From positions 1-38,312 of the forward strand of contig JAURMS010000018.1 of assembly GCA_030830595.1 (NCBI GenBank): a stretch of 38,312 bases of DNA, read 5' to 3'. Position numbers and translations under genes: made by a program. The stretch's first letter is position 1; each line of letters opens with the position of its first letter. This document shows positions 1 through 8,085 of the stretch, one piece after another. The notes beneath the pieces are model-generated. The model saw only the letters and a program-made list of their open reading frames with translations. It had not been told where the DNA came from and ran no database searches. This stretch comes from Gammaproteobacteria bacterium. Lineage in GTDB: Bacteria; Pseudomonadota; Gammaproteobacteria; Steroidobacterales; Steroidobacteraceae.

Positions 1-136
1 CCTCGATGGCTGCCGACATCCTTCCCTGATGTTCCAGCAGTCGAGCCAGGCCCATGGATGCCTCGGGGTGGCCCGGTTCCAGATCGAGGGCGTGCGTAAA
101 AAGCCTCTCTGCCGCGTCCTGGTCGCCACGAGCCAT
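1..136 (-). CDS. TPR-repeat protein, N-terminal part, truncated by window edge
   Basis: Reverse-strand frame open to the edge reads MARGDQDAAERLFTHALDLEPGHPEASMGLARLLEHQGRMSAAIE, a TPR-like pattern (A..LF..AL.L.P.HPEA...LA..L). Not in the ORF track because it is partial. Start uncertain; the frame is open slightly further upstream. Confidence 0.5.
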   Translation of the reverse strand, partial: MARGDQDAAERLFTHALDLEPGHPEASMGLARLLEHQGRMSAAIE

Positions 137-320
137 GCGTGCTGCCGCCAGTTTTGCGGCCTGATCTGCGACTGTCAGATGAGCCTCCGCCCCGGTCCAT
201 GCCGACCATCAGCCTGGCATTGGATGAAAAAAATTGATCCAAGGAAGAAAATACATCTTTTGTCACTCGTGGGTCGATCCTCTAGCGTCGGTGGCCTTAA
301 TCCAGTCAGGGGGTATTTGA

Positions 321-1100
321 ATGAGCGAGTCGCCGGTAATGCTGGTGACCGGGGGTGCAACCGGAATCGGCCGCGTGATTGCCGACAGGTTCATTCGTGG
401 TGGCTATAGAGTCCATGTCAGCGATGTTGATGGCGATGCCCTGCAGCGCTGTGCCGCGGCCATGCCCGGTATATCGACGAGCGTTGCTGACGTTGCAGAC
501 GTTGACGCCGTCAATGCCATGTTCGACCAGCTCGACAAGACGTACGGACGCCTGGACGTGCTGGTCAACAATGCCGGTATCTCGGGGCCTACTGCCGCCG
601 TCGAGGACATCGTGCCGGCAGACTGGGAGCGCACGATCGCCGTTGACCTCAACGGCCAGTTCTATTGTGCGAGGCGTGCCGTTCCCATGCTCAAGGCGCG
701 TGGCGGCGGATCAATCGTCAACATCTCCTCCAACGCCGCATTCTTCGGCTTTCCCCTGCGCGCACCCTATACGGCCTGCAAGTGGGCCATGGTCGGCTTT
801 ACCAAGACCCTGGCGATGGAACTGGGGCCTTTTGGGGTGCGGGTCAACGCACTCTGTCCCGGCAGTGTCGAGGGTCCGCGCATTGACGGGGTGATTGAGC
901 GTGACGCGGCAACGCGCCACAAGACACCAGCGGAAATCCGCGAGATCTATGCCCGGCAGAGCTCAATGCGCCTGTTCGTGAAGGCAGAAGATGTGGCTAA
1001 CATGGCCTTCTTCTTGTGCTCGGCCGAAGGCGCTACTATTTCCGGACAGGCTATCGGTATAGACGGTCATACTGAGTCACTGTCCAACTGGCTCGATTGA
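321..1100 (+). CDS. SDR family NAD(P)-dependent oxidoreductase
   Basis: TGGATGIG cofactor motif, NNAG motif, YTACK catalytic motif; 259 aa. Confidence 0.93.
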   Translation: MSESPVMLVTGGATGIGRVIADRFIRGGYRVHVSDVDGDALQRCAAAMPGISTSVADVADVDAVNAMFDQLDKTYGRLDVLVNNAGISGPTAAVEDIVPADWERTIAVDLNGQFYCARRAVPMLKARGGGSIVNISSNAAFFGFPLRAPYTACKWAMVGFTKTLAMELGPFGVRVNALCPGSVEGPRIDGVIERDAATRHKTPAEIREIYARQSSMRLFVKAEDVANMAFFLCSAEGATISGQAIGIDGHTESLSNWLD

Positions 1101-1118
1101 TGACGTGAGGAGTAAGTC

Positions 1119-2108
1119 TTGAAAGCAGCCTGGTTCAACAAGTTTGGTCCCGCCACCGAGGTGCTCGAGCTGGGCGAGTTGCCGGACCCGGTGCCTGCTG
1201 CCGGCGAAGTACTGGTCAGGTTGCATACCAGTGGCATCAATCCCTCGGACGTCAAGAAGCGAGCGGGAGCGTTTCCCAACCTGCTGGATGGGGGCCTGGT
1301 GGTGCCCAACAGTGATGGCGCCGGGGTCATCGTCGCGGTGGGCGAGGGCATTTCTGCCGACCGCGTGGGCGAGCGGGTCTGGGTCTACCAGGCCCAGTAT
1401 GGCCGTCGTCTGGGCACAGCCGCTGAGTTGGTTGCGCTCGATGCACGCAGGGCGGTCGTGCTGCCGACTGAGGCAAGTTTTGAGGTGGGTGCCTGCCTCG
1501 GCATCCCGGTGATGACTGCCCATCGCTGTGTGTTTGCCGACGGGCCGGTAAGCGGCCAGACCATACTGGTGACGGGTGGCGCTGGCCGGGTGGGCCACTA
1601 TGCGATCCAATGGGCCAGCCAGTCGGGTGCCAGGGTGATTGCCACCGCGAGCAAGCCCGACGATGTCGAGGCTTGCCTGGCCGCGGGTGCCAGCGCCGTG
1701 GTCAACCACCGTCAGTCCGGATGGAGCAAGGAGGTCCTCAGGGAGAGCGGCGGCAAGCCGGTAGACCGGGTGATCGACGTGGAGTTCGGGGCCAACTTGC
1801 CTGAGGTACTCGATTGCGTTCGTATTGGCGGCGTGATCGCCACCTATTCATCCACCCAGGTACGTGAACCGGCGTTGCCGTTCCTGCGCATGATGTTCAT
1901 GGACCTGACCGTCAGGATGGTCATCGTGTATGCGATGCCTGAAGAGGCCAAGCAGAAGGCCGCGGAGGACATCAATGAGTGGCTGCGGGCCGGGAGGCTC
2001 ACGCATCGGATTGCTCACGTGCTTCCCCTGGAACGCATCGCAGAGGGCAACCAGCTCATCGAGCAGGGAGGCTTTGGCGGATGCGTCGTCCTGACCATGG
2101 GCGGTTGA
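1119..2108 (+). CDS. Zinc-independent MDR / NADPH:quinone reductase-like oxidoreductase
   Basis: MKAAWFNKFGPATEVLELGELPDP.PAAGEVLVRLHTSGINPSDVKKR and VTGGAGRVGHYAIQWA; TTG start with GAGGAG upstream. Confidence 0.9.
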   Translation: MKAAWFNKFGPATEVLELGELPDPVPAAGEVLVRLHTSGINPSDVKKRAGAFPNLLDGGLVVPNSDGAGVIVAVGEGISADRVGERVWVYQAQYGRRLGTAAELVALDARRAVVLPTEASFEVGACLGIPVMTAHRCVFADGPVSGQTILVTGGAGRVGHYAIQWASQSGARVIATASKPDDVEACLAAGASAVVNHRQSGWSKEVLRESGGKPVDRVIDVEFGANLPEVLDCVRIGGVIATYSSTQVREPALPFLRMMFMDLTVRMVIVYAMPEEAKQKAAEDINEWLRAGRLTHRIAHVLPLERIAEGNQLIEQGGFGGCVVLTMGG

Positions 2109-3673
2109 GGCTGCTTCTCACGCCGGGACTGCTCCTTGCGCTGGTCATGGCGGCTGGCGCGGTGTCGGCTGCCGCTCCGCCCCAGGTCACGGCTGCGGGT
2201 GAGGCACTGGTTGGGGAGTGGGAACTTGGCGGACGGGTGATGGCGTTCAAGGGGGTGCCGTTCGCGGCTCCGCCGGTCGGCGCAGGCCGCTGGATGCCGC
2301 CCGCGCCCCACCTACCGCGCCCTGGCCTGGTGGCTGCGAACCAGTTTGCGCCTGCCTGTATTCAGGACGCCTACAACATGAACTGGTATCGCCGGGTGGG
2401 TGCAGCCTTCGGCGCCGAGCCGTGGGAGTTCGTCCAGCCGGCGGTCAGCGAGGATTGCCTCTACCTCAATGTCTGGGCGCCGGTATCGACCTCGGCGGGC
2501 CCGCTGCCGGTGATGGTCTGGATCTATGGAGGCAGTAACCGCTCGGGCTGGTCCTTTGAGCCTAACTATCGCGGAGACGCCTTGGCTGCGCGGGGTGTCG
2601 TAGTGGTGACCTTGGCCTATCGCGTCGGCATCCTGGGTTTCTTCGGCCATGCAGAGCTGGCGGAAGAGCTTGGGCTGAACTTCGGCTTACGCGACCAGAT
2701 CGCTGCATTGGAATGGGTCAATCGCTCAATTGCCGCCTTTGGAGGAGATCCTGACAACGTGACGGTCTTCGGCGAGTCTGCCGGCGCTTCCAACATCGGC
2801 TATCTGGTCAACTCACCGCTGGCTGCGCCATTGTTTCGACGTGCGGTCAGCCAGAGCGGTGGTTTCCAGATGCAATATGACCTCCAACCCGCCGACGCCA
2901 GGGCACTTGGCTCCAGGGTGGCAGACGCACTCGGCGCAGAGGATCTGGCTGCCTTACGGGCCGTGCCGGCGGCTGCATTGTTTGATGCGGCCATCAAGGC
3001 GTCCCCTGACGGCCCATGGCGCCCGGTGGTGGACGGCGTGACCGTCCTGGCCTCTCCTGCGGCGAATTACCAGTCCGCCGGCATTCCCCACGACCTCTTG
3101 ATAGGGCGCAACGCTGACGAGCAATACATGTATCTCCCGCAGGAGCCATCCGGATTGGCGGACGCGCTGCAAGCTTTCCCGGCTGCTGCAGTGGAGATCC
3201 TGAAGCCCTTGGTTGTCGGTGATGGCGATCCCCGACTCAACTACGACCGGGCCATCACGCTGGCCGAAATGGCCTGTCCTGCTTACCTCATGGCAGGCAG
3301 TGCCGTGGCCGCTGGTCGGCGAGCCTGGGTCTATCAATTTGAGCGCCAACGTCCCGGGCCGGGAGGCGAGGCTTTGCGTGCCTACCATGGGGCAGAAATA
3401 CCCTACGTCTTCGATACACATGACCCCTGGTTTCCCGCCAGTGAACAGGACGAGGCGCTGACCAACACCATGATGTCCTTCTGGGTGCAGTTTGCGTCCG
3501 TAGGGGATCCTAATTCAGAGGGCCTGCCCCAATGGCCCGAATACCATCCGGACCGGCCGCAGATCATGGCACTGGGTAATGCGCCAGCACCCAGGGAGGC
3601 GCAGGATCTCGACACCTGCCTTGCCCTGGCGCCAACCCTTTATCCGGGTTGGCAGGCGGTCCCTGGCCCATGA
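2081..3673 (+). CDS. Secreted carboxylesterase type B (cholinesterase-like fold)
   Basis: Signal-like N-terminus from ATG 2081; SEDCLYLNVWAP, FGESAGA nucleophile elbow, YHGAEIPYVF catalytic His region. The ORF-track start at 1979 is upstream of the likely start. Confidence 0.9.
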   Translation: MRRPDHGRLRLLLTPGLLLALVMAAGAVSAAAPPQVTAAGEALVGEWELGGRVMAFKGVPFAAPPVGAGRWMPPAPHLPRPGLVAANQFAPACIQDAYNMNWYRRVGAAFGAEPWEFVQPAVSEDCLYLNVWAPVSTSAGPLPVMVWIYGGSNRSGWSFEPNYRGDALAARGVVVVTLAYRVGILGFFGHAELAEELGLNFGLRDQIAALEWVNRSIAAFGGDPDNVTVFGESAGASNIGYLVNSPLAAPLFRRAVSQSGGFQMQYDLQPADARALGSRVADALGAEDLAALRAVPAAALFDAAIKASPDGPWRPVVDGVTVLASPAANYQSAGIPHDLLIGRNADEQYMYLPQEPSGLADALQAFPAAAVEILKPLVVGDGDPRLNYDRAITLAEMACPAYLMAGSAVAAGRRAWVYQFERQRPGPGGEALRAYHGAEIPYVFDTHDPWFPASEQDEALTNTMMSFWVQFASVGDPNSEGLPQWPEYHPDRPQIMALGNAPAPREAQDLDTCLALAPTLYPGWQAVPGP

Positions 3674-5205
3674 AGACGAGCCAGGCTGCCGCCGTCCGCA
3701 CCGACTGGATCATGTTCGGCGCCACCGTCGCGGTCATCGCGGGCGCTTGCCTGCCATTGGTTCTGTTTCGCGAGCAGGCCGGGCCGTGGGTGACTGCCGC
3801 ATACGACGTGATCACCCGTAATTTTGGCGTGGCTTACCTTTGGTACGGCACCGGCCTGTTGATTTTCCTGCTTTGGCTGGCGGCGAGTCGCTTCGGGTCA
3901 GTCAGGCTTGGTGGTAAGGACGCCGCTCCCGAGTTTGCCACCCGCTCCTGGATTGCCATGCTGTTCTGCGCCGGCATCGGTGCCGGCCTGCTGTACTGGG
4001 CAGTCATCGAGTGGGGCTATTACGTCGATGCGCCGCCACTCGGTGTCGCGCCAGGCAGTACCGAGGCCATCGAGTGGGCGTCGACCTATGGGCTCTTTCA
4101 CTGGGGTCTCACCGGTTGGGCTATTTTCTGCCTGCCCACCCTCGCCATTGCCTATCCCTATCACAATCGCGGCGTTCCCTTCCTCAGGCTCAGCACCGGT
4201 TGTCTGGCTTTCCTGCCGGGAGGTCCTGCCAGCCGTCGAGGGCGTGGACTGGACTTCCTCTACATGATCAACCTGATCGGGGGAACGGGAACCTCGCTCG
4301 GCCTGTCGACCCCGATGATTGCTGCTGGACTGTCACGCCTTTTCGGCATCCAGCACGACTTCATCCTGGAGGTTGCGGTCGTGGTCGGTTGCATAGGCGT
4401 ATTCGGTACCAGTGCCTGGATTGGGTTGCAGGGCGGCTTCAGGCGCATGGCAGACGCCAACATGTATCTTGCGCTGGCCCTGCTGCTGTTCATCTTGCTG
4501 GTGGGTCCGACCGTGTTCATCCTCAAGATGGCCACCAACAGCCTGGGATTGATGGCCCAGAATTTCCTGCGCATGAACACCTGGACCGACCCGATCAGCA
4601 GCCGGGGATTTGTCGAGAGCTGGACCGTGTTCTACTGGGCCTGGTGGATCGCCTACGGTCCCTTCGTAGGCATTTTTGTCACCCGTATCTCCCGGGGTCG
4701 CAGCCTGCGAGAGGTCATCATTGGCATGCTGGCCTTCGGCTCCCTGGGTGCCTGGTTGTTCTTCATGGTGATGGGGAACTACGCCATGCACCTGGACCTT
4801 TCCGGTGCACTGGACTTGCGGAGCCTGGTTAAGCAAGGCGAGGAGGCTCTCGCCATCACCAGTGCCATGGTCAGCCTGCCCGGTGGGTTGCTGGTGCTGG
4901 CAGTGTTCGTTGCGGTGGCGGTCATCTTTCTGGCCACGACCTATGACTCGGCTTCCTACACGCTCGCGTCGGTGGCGACGCGCGAATTGCCTGCAGGCCT
5001 CGATCCGGCCCGCTGGCATCGTGTCTTCTGGGCTTGTGCCCTCGGATTGTTGCCGATCACCTTGATGTTCCTGGAGGGTGGCCTCAAGGTCATCCTGTCC
5101 GCAACCATCGTGGTATCGTTACCGCTGGTCGCCGTGGGAATTCTGATGTGCGTATCCCTGACCAGAATGCTGAGACAGGACTACTCCCTGACCGGGTCGC
5201 GCTGA
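3670..5205 (+). CDS. BCCT family (betaine/carnitine/choline) transporter
   Basis: WTVFYWAWWIAYGPFVGIFVTRISRGRSLREVI signature; multi-TM; ATGA overlap with the preceding esterase stop codon. Confidence 0.94.
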   Translation: MKTSQAAAVRTDWIMFGATVAVIAGACLPLVLFREQAGPWVTAAYDVITRNFGVAYLWYGTGLLIFLLWLAASRFGSVRLGGKDAAPEFATRSWIAMLFCAGIGAGLLYWAVIEWGYYVDAPPLGVAPGSTEAIEWASTYGLFHWGLTGWAIFCLPTLAIAYPYHNRGVPFLRLSTGCLAFLPGGPASRRGRGLDFLYMINLIGGTGTSLGLSTPMIAAGLSRLFGIQHDFILEVAVVVGCIGVFGTSAWIGLQGGFRRMADANMYLALALLLFILLVGPTVFILKMATNSLGLMAQNFLRMNTWTDPISSRGFVESWTVFYWAWWIAYGPFVGIFVTRISRGRSLREVIIGMLAFGSLGAWLFFMVMGNYAMHLDLSGALDLRSLVKQGEEALAITSAMVSLPGGLLVLAVFVAVAVIFLATTYDSASYTLASVATRELPAGLDPARWHRVFWACALGLLPITLMFLEGGLKVILSATIVVSLPLVAVGILMCVSLTRMLRQDYSLTGSR

Positions 5206-5930
5206 TCACGGGCGCCAGCTCCGGGATTGGTCGTGGGGTTGCCGAGGCGATGGCAGCCAGTGGAGCTGCGGTGGTGATCAACCATCCAGGTGCCGTCACT
5301 GCGGCTGCAGCCGAGGAGGTCGTGGAGGGCATTCGTGGGCGCGGCGGACGGGCGGTGGCCATTGCTGCCGATGTCTCTGACGAGCATGAGGCCGGTGCCC
5401 TGTTCGAGGCCACCATGGCTGAATTCAGCAAGGTCAATATTTTGGTCAATAATGCGGGCATCGCCATTGCCAGCCCGCTGCACCAGATGTCGGCAGCGGA
5501 CTTCGATCGTGTACTGGCCGTTCACCTGCGTGGCACCTTCCTCATGTCGAGGGCCGTGTTACCGCAAATGCTGACGCGCGGCAGCGGGCGCATCATCAAT
5601 ACGGCTTCGCAGTTGGCATACAAGGGTGCACCTGGTTTCAGTGCCTATACGGCGGCCAAGGGGGCCATCCTGTCGCTGACGCGCAGCCTCGCGCTGGAGG
5701 TAGGGCCGGGCGAGGTAACCGTCAACTGTGTTGCCCCCGGTGCCACCCGCACCCCCATGCTGGAAGACGTGCCGGCGGAGATCCTGGAGCAGATCAGGCT
5801 GTCGATTCCTCTCGGCAGGCTCGCCGAGGTTGCCGACATCGTGCCCAGCTATCTGTTCCTTGCCAGTGAACAAGGACGACATTACCAGGGGCAGTGCCTG
5901 AGCCCTAACGGTGGGGACGTGTTTCTCTAG
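5148..5930 (+). CDS. SDR family oxidoreductase
   Basis: VALITGASSGIGRG, NNAGIA, YTAAK; probable GTG start at 5148 inside the 3' end of the BCCT gene. Confidence 0.88.
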   Translation: MRIPDQNAETGLLPDRVALITGASSGIGRGVAEAMAASGAAVVINHPGAVTAAAAEEVVEGIRGRGGRAVAIAADVSDEHEAGALFEATMAEFSKVNILVNNAGIAIASPLHQMSAADFDRVLAVHLRGTFLMSRAVLPQMLTRGSGRIINTASQLAYKGAPGFSAYTAAKGAILSLTRSLALEVGPGEVTVNCVAPGATRTPMLEDVPAEILEQIRLSIPLGRLAEVADIVPSYLFLASEQGRHYQGQCLSPNGGDVFL

Positions 5931-5966
5931 GCCGAAATTAATTACAGGGTGGGGGCCCGAACAACC

Positions 5967-8066
5967 ATGAAATACGCGTTGGTCTTCTTGGCAATGGTGG
6001 TCACCTGGACGCTGGCGAGTGCTGCCGGTGTCGATGACGCCATGATGGCCGACGATGGCGATGGCACCAACTGGCCGACCTACGGACGGACCTTCAGCAA
6101 CTGGCATGCCTCGCCCCTTGGCGATATCAATGCCGGCAATGCCGGCCGTTTGGGCCTGGCCTGGTCCATGGAGTTGCCCGGTATCACCAATGGAGCCACG
6201 GTGCCGCTGGCCGTCGATGGCGTGCTGTATTTCACCGTCGGCCAAAGCATGGTGCATGCCGTGGACGCGGTGAGCGGACGGCTGCTGTGGAAACACGACC
6301 CCGAGGTCACCCGCGTGGCGGGTCATAAGCTGCGCTACACCTGGGGTCCCCGAGGACTCGCGGTGTGGAAGAACAAGGTGTATGTGGGCACCACCGACGG
6401 TCGCCTGATTGCCCTGGATGCCGCCACTGGGAAGCAGGCCTGGAGCGTGCTGACGGTCACGCCGGAAGACAGCCTGACCCTGACCGGTCCTCCGCGAGTC
6501 TTTGGTGGGCTGGTGGTGATCGGTAATGCCGGGTCGGAGTGGGGCGCGGTTCGTGGCTACGTGACGGCTTATGACGCCGAGACCGGCGCCCAGCGCTGGC
6601 GTTTCTACACGGTGCCTGGTAACCCGGCCGACGGCTTCGAGGACGAGGTCATGGAGATGGCGGCCAAGACCTGGACAGGTGAGTGGTGGAAGCTGGGTGG
6701 CGGCGGCACGGTCTGGCATGCCATCACCTATGACCAGAAGTACAACCGCCTCTACATCGGAACGGGTAACGGTGCGCCGTGGAATCGCAAGATCAGGAGC
6801 CCGGAGGGTGGCGACAACCTGTTCCTGTGCTCGATCATCGCCCTCGATGCGGACACGGGTCGTTATCTCTGGCACTACCAGACGGTGCCTGGTGAGACCT
6901 GGGATTACAACTCGTCCATGGACATCACGCTGGCCACCCTGGAGATGGCGGGTGAGCCCCGTGAGGTCATCCTGCATGCGCCCAAGAACGGTTTCTTCTA
7001 CGTACTTGATCGGGCCACGGGTCAGCTGCTCTCTGCGGAAAAATCCGGCAAGGCCACCTGGGCCGAGCGCATCGACCTCGAGACCGGGCGTCCGGTCGAG
7101 GCGCCTGGCGTACGTTACGAGTCATCGCCCGCCCTGATCCGGCCGGGCGGCATCGGCTCCCATAACTGGCACCCGATGAGCTTCAACCAGGAAAGCGGGC
7201 TGGTGTTCATTCCGACCATGGAGATTGCGGGTCTCTACGATGATGCCGGCGTGGATCGCAAGCGCTTCACCATGGTTCGCGGCGATCTCAACACCGGCCT
7301 GGTGGAGTTCACCGGTGATGCCCCTCCCGATGCCGGCCGCAGCGCACTGATCGCCTGGGATCCCGCCGCGCAGCGCGAAGTCTGGCGGGTCGACACGCCT
7401 GGCCTGTGGAACGGCGGCACATTGAGCACCGCCGGCGGGCTGGTGTTCCAGGGGCAGAGCGATGGAATGCTCAACGCCTACGCGACCACGAGCGGCCAGA
7501 AGCTGTGGTCCTTCGATGCCAAAATGGGCATTACCGGAGCGCCCATCACCTATGAGGTCGATGGCAGGCAGTATGTCTCGGTGGTAGCTGGATGGGGTGC
7601 TGCCGGTCCCGCCTTCTTCGGCTCGCTCAGTGCCCAGCACGGCTGGCAGGCCAGGGTACATCCACACCGGGTGCTCACCTTCGCGCTCGATGGCAAGGCG
7701 GTCCTGCCGCCCACGCCACCGCCCTTGGTGGCCCAGCCCGTCGATGACCCTGCGCTGGAGATCGATCCCGTTCTTGCGAAGCGCGGCGAGAGCCTCTACG
7801 CGCGGCGCTGCAATGCCTGCCATGGGCTGGCTGCCGTGGCGGGCGGCTTTGCCCCGGATCTCAGGGCCTCACCTGTCGGCCTCGATCCAGAGGCCTTTCG
7901 CGCGGTGGTGCAGGGGGGCGCCCTTGAACTGGCGGGCATGCCGCGATTCGGGGAGTTCGGCAACGAGGAAGTAGAGGCCTTGCGCCTGTACCTGAGGAAG
8001 CGGGCTCGAGAGTCGCTGGAGGCCATGCAGGCCGAGGCCAGGACAGGCGATAATAGCGGCCACTAA
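5967..8066 (+). CDS. PQQ-dependent quinohemoprotein alcohol dehydrogenase with C-terminal cytochrome c domain
   Basis: PQQ propeller repeats (VYVGTTDGRLIALDAATGKQAW; PGETWDYNSSMDITL), C-terminal CNACHG heme motif and AGMPRFGEF Met-ligand region; signal peptide. Confidence 0.92.
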   Translation: MKYALVFLAMVVTWTLASAAGVDDAMMADDGDGTNWPTYGRTFSNWHASPLGDINAGNAGRLGLAWSMELPGITNGATVPLAVDGVLYFTVGQSMVHAVDAVSGRLLWKHDPEVTRVAGHKLRYTWGPRGLAVWKNKVYVGTTDGRLIALDAATGKQAWSVLTVTPEDSLTLTGPPRVFGGLVVIGNAGSEWGAVRGYVTAYDAETGAQRWRFYTVPGNPADGFEDEVMEMAAKTWTGEWWKLGGGGTVWHAITYDQKYNRLYIGTGNGAPWNRKIRSPEGGDNLFLCSIIALDADTGRYLWHYQTVPGETWDYNSSMDITLATLEMAGEPREVILHAPKNGFFYVLDRATGQLLSAEKSGKATWAERIDLETGRPVEAPGVRYESSPALIRPGGIGSHNWHPMSFNQESGLVFIPTMEIAGLYDDAGVDRKRFTMVRGDLNTGLVEFTGDAPPDAGRSALIAWDPAAQREVWRVDTPGLWNGGTLSTAGGLVFQGQSDGMLNAYATTSGQKLWSFDAKMGITGAPITYEVDGRQYVSVVAGWGAAGPAFFGSLSAQHGWQARVHPHRVLTFALDGKAVLPPTPPPLVAQPVDDPALEIDPVLAKRGESLYARRCNACHGLAAVAGGFAPDLRASPVGLDPEAFRAVVQGGALELAGMPRFGEFGNEEVEALRLYLRKRARESLEAMQAEARTGDNSGH

Positions 8067-8085
8067 CTATCGTCCGGGAGTCATC

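Noticed and set aside
200-310. AT-rich intergenic stretch (GATGAAAAAAATTGATCCAAGGAAGAAAATACATC) as a promoter for the first SDR
   Set aside because: Plausible promoter region, but no convincing -35/-10 pair with correct spacing could be identified by eye.
4011-4832. 273-aa plus-strand ORF
   Set aside because: Out-of-frame reading of the BCCT gene, with no hydrophobic segments as expected for real membrane or motif content.
5559-6977. 472-aa minus-strand ORF
   Set aside because: Antisense to the PQQ dehydrogenase and upstream SDR; low-complexity His/Gly/Arg-rich composition typical of shadow ORFs in high-GC DNA.
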